Part shown: piece after piece, positions 43,581 to 55,385 of the stretch
How the letters are laid out: the number at the start of each line of letters is the position of its first letter
Position numbering within the stretch: the first letter of the stretch is position 1
Assembly (NCBI GenBank): GCA_010909165.1
Contig: MU008154.1
Span: 1,380,360-1,444,359, forward strand
Origin: Anthoceros angustus
Taxonomy: Eukaryota; Streptophyta; Anthocerotopsida; Anthocerotales; Anthocerotaceae
DNA length: 64,000 nucleotides
Direction of reading: 5' to 3'
Position numbers and translations under genes: made by a program
The notes under the pieces: model-generated
Told to the model about the DNA's origin: nothing
The model's input: the letters and a program-made list of their open reading frames with translations, nothing else
The model's database searches: none

Positions 43581-44394
43581 GTCCATAAGGAGGTGTCAAA
43601 GTACCGTGGTCACAAAGTCACAGATCCCTCGGGATATCTTCAAATACAAATCTTGGTGCAAGCTGGCTTTTTCAAGTCCTTCGAGGTCGAGCAAGTTAGT
43701 CCTTCCGAGGGGGTCCGAAGGATCTGTAACTTTTTGCGACCATGGTACTTTGGTGGCGCCTGTCTCAAGCTTCGGCCTATGAATTCGTCATCCGCATGAG
43801 CTTTATTAAAAGCTTCAATGCGTTGTCGAGAGCCTTCCTTATGCCCCCGCGAGGAGTGCCTTGTACTCTACCTTAGTAGATGAGACACAGCCGAGGCTTT
43901 GGCTCTGCAAGAATGCGATTTCCGATAGGTTGTTTCAACAATGAACCAAATCCAGCCCTCTTCTTGTTGGATGCCCGAGCACCATACGTATCGGGTCTAC
44001 GTCCTAGGGATTCATGCCTGGATTTCATAGTGTAGCTTCATCCTTTGAGAGTACGACACATCTTTCCGAGCAAGCTTTCCCCATAAAACCATGGAGATCC
44101 CTACATATATATAGTGCCCAAGTCGACTGTGGTCCTCAAACGCCAACCTCCCCACCACCCTCGGTCCTACCTCACTTCTTGCTTGGCGATAACCATAGAG
44201 CTTCCTCCATAAGGATAGGCCTCAACTAAAGTTGGGGCCCCCTAGAACGCCAACCTCGCACCCCTGTGCCCCACCACCCCAACAAACTTTTACTCCACTT
44301 TTCATTTGATTACGCCAACCTCGCACTCATGGGGTATCTATTTTCTTTGGGAGGTTATTTTGTTATTATTTTTCCTTTTGGGTTCGATTGTAGC

Positions 44395-44915
44395 TGAAGT
44401 CTTAGACTCAAGCAGCATTCAAGTGTTTGCTTGGTTTAAAACAAAATTGATTGGAGTCTTAGACTCAAGCAGCATTCAAGTGTCTGCTTAGTTTAAAACC
44501 TAATTGATTGGAGTCTTAGACTCAAGCGGCATTCAAGTGTCTGCTTAGTTTAAAAGAGAATTGAAAATTGATTGGAGTCTTAGACTCAAGCAGCATTCAA
44601 GTGTCTGCTTAGTTTAAAACCTAATTGATTGGAGTCTTAGACTCAAGCGGCATTCAAGTGTCGCCTAGTTTAAAAGCGAGAATTGATTGTAAGACTCAAG
44701 CGGCATTCAAGTGTCTCGCTAGTTTAAAACCTAATTGATTGGAGTCTTAGACTCAAGCGGCATTCAAGTGTCCGCTTAGTTTTAGATTGAAAATTGATTG
44801 AGTCTTAGACTCAAGCAGCATTCAAGTGTCTCGCTTAGTTTAAAACCTAATTGATTGAGTCTTAGACTCAAGCGGCATTCAAGTGTCCGCTTAGTTTAAA
44901 GCGAATTGATTGCTC
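44395..44915. repeat. Minisatellite, unit about 57 bp, nine copies
   Basis: Units share GGAGTCTTAGACTCAAGCGG and CATTCAAGTGTC, then TTAGTTTAAAACCTAATTGA. Each contains the small palindrome TTAGACTCAAG/GAGTCTTAG. Units vary mainly at CAGC/CGGC and TCTGCTT/TCCGCTT/TCTCGCTT positions. Confidence 0.95.
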
Positions 44916-44964
44916 ACGCTAGCAAATGAAAGCTTTTGGTTTATGGAAACCCTTCTAAAGTTAT

Positions 44965-45245
44965 CTTTTGGGGATGGTGGGGCACCAGGGTGCGAGGTTG
45001 GCGGTATTTAGAGGCAAAAGAAAGCTCGCTCGTGGTGGTGGGGCACCAGTGCGAGGTTGGCGTATTTAAAGGCAAAAGAAAGCTCGCTCGTGGTGGTGGG
45101 GCACCAGGGTGCGAGGCTCGCAGATTTAGAGGCAAAAGAAAGCTGAGTGGTGGGGCACCAGGGTGCAAGGTTGGGTATTTAAAGGCAAAAGAAAGCTCAT
45201 TGGGTGGTGGGGCACCAGTGCGAGGTTGGCGGTATTTAGATCTTT
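44965..45245. repeat. Minisatellite, unit about 60 bp, five copies
   Basis: Units share GGTGGGGCACCAGGGTGCGA, GGTTGGCGTATTTA and GAGGCAAAAGAAAGCTCG. A related sequence in reverse orientation (GCCCCACCACCC, CAACCTCGCAC) lies just upstream at 44110-44330. Confidence 0.93.
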
Positions 45246-45439
45246 CTTTGGTTTATAGAAACCCTTTAAAGTTCTGTTGGGGGTGGTGAGACCTTGAAGA
45301 TCCGAGCAATTTTGATTGTGTGTTTCCTTCGTGGTGACAAGGCGTGATTTACAAACTCAGTGAGCGCAAAATGGGTTGGCCAGATTTCGGCGCATTGGGA
45401 TCACGTGGCGCAGCGGATCTTGTCATTTCAAGATCGCGC

Positions 45440-45830
45440 ATCCGCCTTACCCATAGGTAATGCAATCACATCCGCTTCGTGTGAAGTTTGTGGAGATAGT
45501 CTTGTAGTTAGTTTCTCCCCATTCTTGAGGTGTAGCTACGGAGTGAGCACCATCAAGGTTAAACTTTTCATGTAGTTAGTTTCTCCCCATTCTTGAGGTG
45601 TAGCTACGAGTGAGCACCATCAAGGTTAAACTTTTCATAATCTCCTTGATGTATTTTTTCGATGGAGAGTAATTGTGCCTGGGATCCCTGCTTCGCAATT
45701 ACCCATAGGTAATGCAATCACATCCGCTTCTCGTGTGAAGTTTGTGGAGATAGTGTCAGAAGTTTCTCCCCATCACTTGAGGTGTAGCTACGAGTGAGCA
45801 CCATCAAGGTTAAACTTTTCATAATAAGCG
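45440..45830. repeat. Partial triplication of a copia-like segment
   Basis: AGTTTCTCCCCATTCTTGAG with GTGTAGCTAC and GAGCACCATCAAGGTTAAAC occurs at about 45510, 45575 and 45758. The longer unit starting CCCATAGGTAATGCAATCAC occurs at 45448 and 45702. Confidence 0.9.
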
Positions 45831-45840
45831 TCTCTCAAAG

Positions 45841-46853
45841 ATTGGGGTTATTCTCCACTAAAAGGGACTAGGCAAGCAAAGGACCAAAACACCCCCTCAA
45901 AACAGCCAAAAGACACCTTGAGAAAACTAGGTGGGAAGACATGTCTACTACGACATTTTCATGTACTTTTCTTTCACGCTCTTTGTAAAAGGTATAAGCT
46001 ATTGAAGGTTCCTCGGTTTCGACTTGGCGGATTTGAGGAATTTTGGGCAGTACGGGACTATTAAACACCTATTTCGCAGTCCAAGAGCTTCCGAGCAAGG
46101 TGGAAACAAGGCAAGCCAAACCCTTTGTAGTCCACAAACCAAACTCTAGAGGGCGTTTTCAGCAACCGAGAATGCAAAAGAAGCGAGTCACTCGAAGAAC
46201 GGAACCAATTGCGCCGGACGTTCGGCCCAATTCTGAATGGGTATCATAAAATTGCCCGAAAACAGTCCAATCTAAAAAACTAAATCAACGATCTTGTAAA
46301 CTGAACAGGAAATGTGACGTACTTTGATTACACAGCCCGTCCAAAAGCGTCAAAACAATATAAAAAACAGGGACACATACAACCTTGTGCGCGAAGTTCG
46401 GCGCATTTACACGAAGGAAAAGAATCCTTCGTCCAGCACATTTGCCAGAATCGCGCCTTCCAGAGCCCGTACTGAGGGTGGTGTCCAAAAATGTGCGCCG
46501 GACGTCCGGCGCACATAGACGAGTCACCTCCACCTGGCTCATACGGTGCACAGGATTGATACAAAACGGAAGATTGTAAAGCTGGACAATTCAACTAGTT
46601 ACTGTAAGGGTGGAGAAGTCATGACCAAACGTCCTTTCTCGAGGCACGTCTCGGATGTAAAATGGTGCGATTGGGAGTTGATTTGGCTGGTGCTTGCTAC
46701 AAATACAGTAGGATAATTGTCATCAATTGAAATCGAGGGAACCCATTAAGATGAATGAAGTACCTCATGATCTACTGAATCTTGTCCTCTGAAACTTTGA
46801 TCTGGGTTAACCCACTGCACTATGGTTAAACCTCCACCAGCAAATAGTACAAA
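45841..46853. other. Spacer with palindromic GC-rich motifs
   Basis: No gene is supported. It contains GCGCCGGACGTTCGGCCC (46213), a diverged CGCGAAGTTCGGCGCA (46389) and a near-perfect palindrome at 46491-46512. These are related to the cluster at 61.75-62.4 kb. Confidence 0.4.
46491..46512. repeat. 22-bp palindrome centred on GACGTC
   Basis: The core GCGCCGGACGTCCGGCGC is a perfect palindrome with matching outer bases. The same word, with small changes, recurs at 61.75-62.40 kb. Confidence 0.9.
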
Positions 46854-48526
46854 CTACTTTCGTGACGAGCGGGCACGCTTTCGTTTAGGAGGTGTAACCG
46901 GTATCTGTAGGGTCAGGTTTGGCCCTGGAAGTTCATCACCTGATTCGAGCCCAACACCATCAGACTCACCAATAGGGACATCTGGTGCATCTGAGTCCGA
47001 TAAATGGGCGAAAGGCATCACTCCTCCGGATGACACTTGGTCTGAGCATGCAGGGACCATCGGCTTTCCACCAGTGTATCTGAATAGGTTTTCCCGAATG
47101 CGCTCTTGAGACTCTTTCCTCAACTGCTTCCGACGAGTGAGGGTAAAGCCGTAAAGCAAAATCACGGTTTCAGAAAACAAAAGTTTCTGGACATTTGGTC
47201 GAACACATGCTCTTCCACGGCCTCCATGCCTTCTCCCTTTGGTAGTCTGAGCATCCCTCCCAATCTTTACTTCTGGTACATATCTGCCTTCAAATGCGTT
47301 GGTGTGGTTCGTCACCCACCAATGCGCTTCTAAATAAGGCATGTCGCAGAGAAATCCACATCATCCACCTTGCAATCCGGAAGGCGGTTTGGACATCCCT
47401 TCGCAAGAACGGCAACCATCATTCCGAGCGGATCTCGCCACATCACCATTCAAAGCATCTTCTTCTCTCTCGTATCTACTTGTTGGTAAGGTCCCAAGTA
47501 CATCACTCTCGCATCATCGGCCTAGGCACGACTTCTACTTCGCTACATCCGCACCGTGAAGGGTTGTCTATTGGCCTCCGCACTTTTCCTGTCATACCAT
47601 CTCCAAGGCGTGGAGAGACAGAAGATCCTTCCCTCCATCAAGGCACGGACCAGAGCCTCCTGGTCTTTCCAGAACAAGCTCCACCAAACCCGGTCCTCGC
47701 AGGATATAAGCGGATGAAGCTTTCTGAGACCGTCTCGAAATTTGAAAAACAATTCCAGAGCGCTTTTGCTGCTCGGTGTGTCCTCTTTTGGCTGTAAACC
47801 AACTAGAGGAGCCGCGAGAATGTCTGTGGTTGGAATCCTTCTTAGGAACTGAAGGCCGTCCTCCGGCTCCCACTGTATAGATGTGGAGAACTCTTTGCGG
47901 ATAAGCTGGCCCCATGACCATCTTGATCTTCTTTGTAATCTTGAATTGATCTTTGGAAAGAGATATTGTTCGTTGCTCAATGACAAAGGTCAAATCCTCT
48001 GGACCCTTTCTTGATTGGCCATACAAAACTTCTAAAGTCAGGCACCTCAGTAAGATACTTCACTTGAGGTCTCGGAAAATATGCCTTCTCTAAATTAGCC
48101 TGCATTTGAGGCAAAGTAAAAGCCTCATTGTGCCGCAGGACGGTCAAATCGGCTAAACATTTGATCGATCTGGTCATGCGTGTGTCCAACCATCAAGAAA
48201 CCAACCTTGATCTTCTCAAAAACGCCCAACTCGATAAGCATATTCAAATAAGCAAATAGTAGCTGGTTCTTGTTCTCTCTCGCTGTGTTGTCTAACTGCA
48301 GGTACAACACTTTTGGAAGCACTCCGTCGTACCCAAGGATGATATCCTGGATGATCCCGATGGTCAGATTGGAATCATTACGAAGGTTAGGAAAGGTAAG
48401 ATATACCTTGGTGGTCAAATTATAATTGTGCACCATGCACCCAACCACATGAATATTCACCAGCGAAGCGTCCGAAAAGCTTACCGGCATGAAATGCGGA
48501 AGTCCGGTCTTGATCCATGCCGTCAA
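46854..48526 (-). pseudogene. DUF7869-like transposon gene, copy 2
   Basis: The frame 48526-48125 has SLVNIHVVGCMVHNYNLTTK, VLPKVLYLQLDNTARENKNQ and VGFLMVGHTHDQIDQMFSRF, a fuller version of the conserved end seen at 38.8-39.3 kb, on the opposite strand. Downstream pieces continue in changing frames: 48026-47592, 47986-47543 (GDGLRKLHPLISCEDRVWW region) and 47342-46854. The last has the stretch LEAHWWVTNHTNAFEGRYVP and the basic RRKQLRKESQERIREN, and ends PPKRKRARSSRK, a possible nuclear localisation signal. Frameshifts disable it. Family function is unknown; a DDE-like transposase role is inferred from the D...ENKN...HTHDxID pattern and from copy number. Confidence 0.55.
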
Positions 48527-48644
48527 TAGAGAGACCTATGTAGTGGTGTGGCTCAGGTAGCATTTTCCTCTATGTTTGATCATCTTGGCCTGCCTCACAC
48601 CTCAATTCCGTGGTCCTCCAAGTCTTCCTCTAGTTTCTCGCCGT

Positions 48645-48830
48645 AATAGGCATGCACACGCCCGCCTCGCCGCCTCGCCGAATAGGCATGCACACGCTCG
48701 CCTCGCCGAATAGGCATGCACACGCTCGCCTCGCCGCCGTAATAGGCATGCACACGCTCGCCTCGCCTCGCCGAATAGGCATGCACACGCGTTGCAATAG
48801 GCATGCACGCTCGCCTCGCCAACGGAGACC
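48645..48830. repeat. Minisatellite, unit about 27 bp, six to seven copies
   Basis: Units read AATAGGCATGCACACGCTCG then CCTCGCCG. The central GCATGC is palindromic. Unit lengths vary. Confidence 0.93.
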
Positions 48831-48959
48831 AAGTGCCGACGTAAGGCGGAAAACAAAGAACAGTGAACAAGAGCACCAAAAGACAATCTAAATTCTCCTC
48901 GGCTCGACAACGAAGGATAGTTCGAAGGTATGTGTCATCGCTGTTCTTTGTATGGGAAG

Positions 48960-49416
48960 CACACCTATTAAGACTTAGTAAGACTCTATGACCTGGATAT
49001 CGACTAGAGCATCACGGGCATAAGCCTGAATCTTGAAATGACTAGATCTTGTTGTCGAGCATCTCGCATAAGCCACGATGCCAAGTGGTGTGATGATGTC
49101 ATGTACATGGCCCATGGATGGCCTGCATACATACGCCATGTATGCATGTGTGCCATGTATGCATGCGTATGGAGATGAAGGATGACATGTGATGTATGTG
49201 GACATGTGGCGGTGATGTGTCATGGCGCATGCAATCTATATGCATGGTTGTGCATGTGGCGGTGCTATGATGGCCAGCATAGATAGTGATTTATATTAGA
49301 AAATACATAAAAATCATAAATGCTGGAAAAAGGACGAATAGGCTGTTAAACACATAAAATATTATTATTTCGAAGGCCAAGGAAAGTAGGATTATAAAGT
49401 GCCCACCATCGATACG
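48960..49416. repeat. Long direct repeat, left copy (possible LTR)
   Basis: A segment of about 450 bp from GACTCTATGACC to GCCCACCATCGATACG, repeated at 57249-57677. Both contain a stretch of ATGTATGCATG(T/C)-type alternating sequence. The pair brackets the CACTA left end and gypsy element 2. They could be LTRs, but the ends are not clear TG...CA and neither a primer-binding site nor a polypurine tract was found. Confidence 0.75.
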
Positions 49417-50041
49417 CACTACAAGAATCGCAGGTGTTTTACAACGCATTTTACAACGTATCTACAACCTCACGCTGTAAAACGGCATTTTACACGCTTG
49501 TAAACGTACTTAACTAGGTTGTAAAATGCCGACGTGGCAGGCAAGGTGCCGACACGTCGCAGTTTCGACGCGGGCCATCGTAGCCACCAACCGGACGGTA
49601 AGGTGTCCGGCAGCCGCTTTACAACGCCATTTACAACGTCACTGCTTACAACCTAAATGACAACGCCATTTACAACGTATCTACAACAAGGAGCCATGTC
49701 ATCAATCAACTGTTGTAAAATGGCCTCACTGTTTTTGTGATTAATAATAACACAAAGAGTTAAACAAATAAAGAACACATTTTGAGAAAATGTTTTACAA
49801 CGTGAATCTACAACAAGGGAGCCATGTCATCAATCGTTGTAAAATGGCCTCCAATCATATTTTTGTGATTAATAATAATAATAAAGAGTTTTGAAGAAAT
49901 AAAGAACAAATTTTGAGAAAAAGGTTTTACAACGTAATCTACAACAAGGAGCCACGCCATCTACGTCACAAAATGGCTTCAATCATATTTTTGTGATTAA
50001 TAATAATAACAAAGAGTTTTGAAGAACTAACAAATTTTGAG
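49417..50041. mobile_element. CACTA element left end with triplicated subterminal repeat
   Basis: CACTACAAGAATCGCAGG at 49417 is a canonical CACTA terminus, followed by TTTTACAACG motifs. Then come three units of about 125 bp (about 49670, 49796 and 49926), each with ACAACAAGGAGCCATGTCAT, TTGTAAAATGGC and a TTTTTGTGATTAATAATAA stretch. Gypsy gag coding starts straight after the third unit. No matching right terminus was found in the window, so the element is truncated or ends elsewhere. It is inserted at the end of the left 450-bp direct repeat. Confidence 0.7.
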
Positions 50042-50970
50042 AACGAGGACAAGCTCGAGCATCCGGTGGACTTGATGTTCGCCAAGTTAACCACCATGTT
50101 TTACTACCGGAAAAGATCCAGAACTGCCGAGGTTTTCGTGCCCTAATGAGACATTGCGTGCATCTTACCTCAGATTGAAGGTTCTGGTGGAAGACACGGA
50201 TGTCAAGACGATGAGGGAGGCTGCCGAGATCTTCATGGCAGCATTGCCTGCCAGACAAAGAAGGAAGGTGATGGACTCGCTGCATGGAGCGATGGGAGAG
50301 AGATATCAGTTGATAGACGCCTATCAAATTGCTGAGAAGGTGCTCAAAGGAGATGCGAAGCCAGCTTGGGCTTGGAGGATCACGAGTCGTGAAGGGCCCT
50401 TCGCAAGACGGTCCGGAGGACACGGAATTCCTTTGTTGCCTGTACTTGCACCAAGAGGAGAGCACGACTGGCCCTGTCTTCTCCTTTCACCGATGTGACC
50501 ACGGATGAGCTTCCCAACACGCCTCCATGTGACCCCAGCCACAATGATTCACAAGTCTGTGCCCGGGCCACCGGCTTTGTAGTCACATGAACTTTGGGAA
50601 GCTCAAGGCCAAGCCCAAGCTGACCGGAGGAGGAGGGGCACATGGCTTGCCATGTCTCCCGCCATGAAGATGGAGGATGTCAAGGCAAGGATCGGAGCAT
50701 AGCCATCAAAGGTCAGCGTCAAGGCCCCGTTGTCAATCATGGCAAATTCTCCGAAGCAGTGTCCTTTGTGCCGCCAGATGGAACACCATCAATGGTTACT
50801 TCCCATGGTCAACTCGACGGATGTTATCAAAGGGCAAATTGTTTCGGAGCTAGCCCAGAATCTTGCTAGCCAGTACATCATGCTTTATCCACAAAGGGCT
50901 CAGAGGAGCTCTTCTCCGCATAATTCGCTTGCCAATCGCGAGACTACCACACCTAAGCTGGTATAATCGA
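50041..50970 (+). pseudogene. Gypsy gag (element 2)
   Basis: The frame opens as ENEDKLEHPVDLMFAKLTTM, then after a shift the 50154 frame reads LRLKVLVEDTDVKTMREAAE and IFMAALPARQRRKVMDSLHG. The following DAYQIAEKVLKGDAKPAW is a capsid-like helical region. In a further frame CPLCRQMEHHQW (50760-50795) looks like a zinc knuckle C-x2-C-x4-H whose last Cys is missing. Gag forms the particle that houses reverse transcription. The upstream start is lost at the CACTA junction. Confidence 0.6.
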
Positions 50971-51574
50971 GGCGTAATGTTGTCCATCGATTGAAACATC
51001 AGCATCTCTGATGGCTATGCCTCAACACCCAACCTTCTGATGCACCGATCGGGTGACACGGAGGAGACCGTATGCTAAGTTGGAGGAAGAGGCTGAAGTC
51101 GCCCACCATCAGGATGGGGAGGCCCGTGAATGATCTTTGAACACCACGAATTCGATGCCGGCATCGCTATCATATGTTTTGCACCGGTGCAAACATCTCA
51201 CTTCATTGATGCCGCATCCCGTACATGCTTTCCCTCACTTCTTAGAGGAGATCGCATTCCTGCACGAAATTCTCTAAGGATGAATAGGAGTGGTGGCAAG
51301 AGCGGTGACGAGGATGAGGTGCGCGCCATGATTGCCACGGTGCGTGGAGTGAGCATCGACATGAGATGTGGGAGGAAACGCAGGAGTTATCCTCTCCGGA
51401 GATGCCAAGCCAAGAGAGCGTTGTGCTTAAGCGCCGTAATATTTGGATCAAGCGAGGGTTCGAGAAACCAAGGAAGGAGGATCGACTGCGGAATCTCACA
51501 CACATGTCCCGAGAGGTCGATCCCGGTATGAGGCCCGCCAAGTCGGAGATCGACGATCGACGATGCTCTAGTAC
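50971..51574 (+). other. Gag-methyltransferase linker (element 2)
   Basis: The protease should lie here by comparison with element 1, but no D-x-G motif is clear. Frames such as 51130-51531 are uninformative. Confidence 0.35.
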
Positions 51575-52400
51575 GATGGAAGGTGGGCGTCAAGGCATCC
51601 ATTTGTTGGAGCTCGCCAGAATCGCAGCGGCTCGAAGCGTGTTGCGCAGTGGCGCCAAGATACGGCAATATACCGCGTGGAAAAGGATGAGAAGATTCGA
51701 GCCGCTAGGGTCGAATCTCGTGTTCGCAAGATCCAACACTACCGAGCGAGGAAGCTCGAGGTCGCGAGCGGCTGCCCACGACGTGAACTGGTTGGGAAGC
51801 GCCTAGAAGCCTTGTCAAGCCGGTGGATATGCCGATCGCGGATGGGAATGCAAGACATTTTCGACGCAGTGAGGCAAAGGTGAAGGCGTTTCGTTGGTCA
51901 CCGAGCTCGCACGAATCACGCGAGAAGTCCAGACGAATCCACGATGTTGGTACATTCTCGAGAATGTGTGCGACCATGGACAAACGCCCGTTAGGGCCCC
52001 GTATGAAGAGATTCGGGCGTGGTTCGCAATGAGCGATCATGGACGCGTGCAAGTGGCTCATATGCACACAGCGCAGCATCGGACAAATGTGGCTGGACCG
52101 GAGGTGCTCGACAAAGACAGAATTTGACGACAAGCGGAAGGTTGGATGATATCCTAGAGTTGGGAAGGTGCTCACAGTGAAGAGGATGGACAAGTTGCCA
52201 TTTTACCTGTGAATCGAGTAGGGGAAGCCAAGGGCATGGCCAACTCGTGAGCACACCGCAATCTTATGCCTTCGTGCCGGAGGAGATGGTGTGATTCTCG
52301 ATTTGAAGGGAATGAGCTTGAGAGCTCAATGTTGAGGAACGAGCAAGCGATGGGCTTTGCCAAGAAGGACACTGCACCATGGGCATCACTGTAACTGCAA
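51575..52400 (+). pseudogene. Cytosine-5 DNA methyltransferase domain (element 2)
   Basis: Same domain as in element 1, more decayed. Motif I is GIHLLELARIAAA then LRSGAKIRQY (from 51594), followed by EKDEKIRAARVESRVRKIQH. Motif IV is VDMPIA, then after a frame change GWECKTFSTQ, with the catalytic Cys codon at 51849-51851; the unusual Glu before Cys is shared with element 1. Motif VI is PRCWYILENV (51957-51968). LDDILELG, KRMDKLPFYL and RAWPTRE match the target-recognition region of element 1. RNEQAMGF (52350-52358) is the motif IX region. Frameshifts and stops lie between motifs. Two divergent copies that keep the same motif set support past function in the element family. Confidence 0.8.
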
Positions 52401-52679
52401 GATGTGGATGCTTGGATGCATTTGACCAGACACCGAGGTGCACAGTTTGATGCTCCAACTTGCGTGTCAAGGAAGCGAAAGCCTTCCTCCAACTACCGCA
52501 GGATAAAGAGGTTCCTAAGGCAGAGGAAGATGAGTCATGGAGAGATTCAAGATGGTCATGTGGATACCGAATCGTCACCAAGAGTGTGACGAAGAGGTTC
52601 ATGTATGGCACATTGCGTAAGATGTGAGCCCGAAAATCATCAACATGCTTGAGAAAAACAAGGGTGCTTTTGCATTCAT

Positions 52680-53830
52680 TGGAAGGAGTCAGGTATGAGA
52701 AGATCAAGTTCAAAGTAGTGACGACTCATGAAGAGCCTTCGTAAGGAGGCACGCCCGCCGCCAGAATGGGAGATTGTTGACAAACGTCAAGAGTTGTTCA
52801 AGCGTTGATAAGAAAATCAAGCTCTCAATATGTCCGCTGGCCCCTACCGCTCAAGAAGGATGAGAACGGTGAATGGAAGGATGGGAGGATGTGTGGCGAC
52901 TCACCGACCTCTAAACGAGGTGACTCCTATGGAACGCACCCCATGCCTACTCCAGACGAGATTTTCGATGCCATAGGTAAGGCAAAGTTCTTTACCGCCT
53001 TGACTTCGCCAGCTTCAACCAAATTGTGATTGAAGAGCAGACAAGTGCAAGACTTGGGGAAGGACCAGCTTTGGGAGTGGGAGACAATGCCGCTTTGGGC
53101 TGAAAATGCTTCTATATATTTCCAAAGAATTGGATCTAGAGTCATAGGGTGCCATTTGTGCGTTGCTACATAGATGATATCCGGTCTTCGTGAGACAATC
53201 AAGAACATATGGAGCATCTAGAGATATTGCTACAGAGGTCCCAAGCTCAGTTTGAAAGCTCATCCTAAGAAATGCAAGTTTGCTTTCCAGATCGAGTATC
53301 CGGGGCATGAGATAGTACCGGAGGCATCATGCCTCATGGCTAAGGTGCAGTGATGCAAATGCCTAGACCAAAGGATGTAGCCGCCTTAGAGCCTTCCGGT
53401 TTGGTGAACTATTACAGGAGGTTTATGAAGGACTCGCCCACGTGTAAACCGTATGAACTGCTTGAAGAAAGACATTTGTGGAAATGGGACCAAGACCAGA
53501 GTTGGCTTGGCAAGATCTTCGGACCGGGCGTAGAAGCCTATGCTGGCCAGCCGAATTTTGATCACCCTTTCACCACACGCATCGGAGCAATCGCGGGAAT
53601 TGGAGCGGTTGTCACAACATGGTGCGATGGTGTTGAGCGAGTGATAGCTTATGCAAGCCGATCTAACAACTCAAGTGAACTACTCCTCATATGAGGGAGA
53701 GTGTCTTGCCGCGGTATGGGCGCGCTCGCATTTCGTGGTCTATCTGTATGGAAGGCGTTAATCGGTCACAGATCACCGCCCACTTCATTATGATGACCAA
53801 CATGAAGTTGAGTGGTAAGCTAGCTGTGTG
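52680..53830 (+). pseudogene. Gypsy reverse transcriptase and RNase H (element 2)
   Basis: Visible pieces: YEKIKFKVVTTHEEPS (pre-RT), YVRWPLPLKKDENGEWKDGR then MCGDS, MPTPDEIFDAIGKAKFFTAL, LWEWETMP, ENASIYFQRI, SLKAHPKKCKFAF and MPRPKDVAAL. The RNase H part reads GAIAGIGAVVTTWCDGVERV, IAYASRSNNSSE and YSSYEGECLAAVWARSHFVV. Deletions remove most of the LDF and YxDD boxes (only YIDD-like fragments near 53165), so it is inactive. The MCGD codons show the sequence of the CACTA target site in element 1 before insertion. Confidence 0.85.
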
Positions 53831-54089
53831 GCGCCGTCGAGTACGATATGGAGATCGTGCAGGCGTGCAAGGTACATCACAATGCATGGGCTGGGCAGAA
53901 TCACTGGAAAGTGACAAGGATGTCACAGAGCTCGACAGATGAGGGGCACGAGATGGTGCACCCAGCTTCATGGCACTCATGGCCGTGATAGATGATCATG
54001 AAGAAGGACATGTCTTGGAGTCCGTGGATGTTTGGAGACATCCTCAAGCCACAAGCTTGTCAAGGAAGGCACAGGCTGGAATGATCAAG

Positions 54090-55385
54090 GTGCTTGGCTA
54101 AACTCAAGGCGCGGCCGATACTCATGGGAAGATGGTGCACATCACGAAGGAGAACTCGTAAGGAAAGTACCAAGTCCCGAGGAAAGAGTGGGCATAGTGA
54201 CCAAGGTGCACGAAACCCTTGGCCACTTTGGTGTGAAGAGGACACACCACATGTTGAAGAGTACGCATCGGGTCGTGATGTATGCATGTCGAGAAGGTGG
54301 TGGCTAAGTGCTGCATGTGATGCGCCAAAGCTAGATTTAACACCTGTGATGTGGTGTTGCACTCCCTACCAATCGTGGGGCTATTCTTAGATGGTCGGTT
54401 GACCTTATGCCGAGCTTCCTCTCACAAAGCAAGGTAACCGACATTGCATGGTCATGATTGAGCATTTCTCTAAGTGGGTTGAAGTGGCGTTCTTACCACG
54501 AGAACCTCGATTACACCACAGAGCTTTTCCAGCGGTGTCACCGATTTGGGAGCGCAGAGGTGCTCTGCACTGTGGTAACGAGTTTCGAGGTGAATTCAGA
54601 CCTTGATGGAGTCTCATTGATCACGTGAGGACATCGAGGATCATCCACAGCCGATGGCCGCGTAAAGGCTAGTGCACCTTCAAGGATGCACTAAGGAAAT
54701 CGACATCGTGGAGCCCAAGTGTTGGGATGAATTGCTCCTTACATCGTGTTGGGGCAGGTGTGCAAGCGCTCTTGGAAGTTTCACCATACTTTTTGTTATT
54801 CGGACGCAACGCAGTGTTGCCGAATGTGGTGAAGGACACTTACTCCATCCTGTGATGGAGCAAAGATGCAAATGTGTGCTTACATGTGTTCAAGCCGGCG
54901 TAAGTATTTCAAAGAATTCTTCCCATGGCTATGGACAATTTACTGTGGCCCAAAGATCGGACCACCGAGGTATGCTTATACGCTGGGGCTCGTGGAAGCC
55001 CAAAGCCCGCAAGTTTGCATCCGAGATTATGTGTACTTGCAAAGACAGCCCGCAAGCACGTTAGATGTCGACAGGAGGCTTATTTTGAGAGTTGTCGGTG
55101 AGCAAGGTGTGGTTGAACTTGAAGGAAGAGATGGCGTATGCAAGGAACACATGAAGCATTTGGCTCCATGCCATTTGCCCGACCGGATACACGAATCGTG
55201 CCTCGCACTGACGCCACCAGCAGACGGTTTCGTGAGGAGTGTGGCACAACCGATTTAAGAATTCATGTTGCTATGTGACAGGTGTAACCGTGGTTACCAT
55301 CTGTTTTGCCTCAAACCAGTACTGGACAGTGTTCCAGAAGGAGAATGGCTATGTGAGCACTGTAATGTGCTAAGTGTGAACGTGG
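54090..55385 (+). pseudogene. Gypsy integrase with PHD finger (element 2)
   Basis: HETLGHFGVKRTHHMLKSTH is the HHCC start. LRWSVDLMPSFL carries the first catalytic Asp and GSAEVLC the second block; the third is not clear. RDYVYLQRQPASTLDVDRRL and KEHMKHLAPCHLPDR match the C-terminal domain of element 1. The PHD finger at 55262-55366 is [19 protein letters not shown] then [11 protein letters not shown]; just upstream EECGTTDL keeps the second Cys of the first pair (ECG), the residue that is Gly in element 1. Several frameshifts are present. Retention of the PHD finger in both relatives argues that it is a standing part of the element. Confidence 0.83.

Larger units (their letters stand above)
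43800..45830 (-). pseudogene. Probable Ty1/copia remnants interrupted by minisatellites
   Basis: On the minus strand near 43910-43835 one frame reads EIAFLQSQSLGCVSSTKVEY and KALLAGA, resembling the copia RNase H signature (VSLSSTEAEYxALxxA). Near 45650-45480, and again in the two neighbouring duplicates, a frame reads KEIMKSLTLMVLTRSYTS, like the end of copia RT (KDILKRFxMxxxxxVxTP). Between them lie two minisatellites. The remnants are short and broken, so this is a suggestion. Confidence 0.35.

Noticed and set aside
44395-44915. CRISPR-like array
   Set aside because: Units are directly adjacent without unique spacers, and the context is eukaryotic, so it is a minisatellite.
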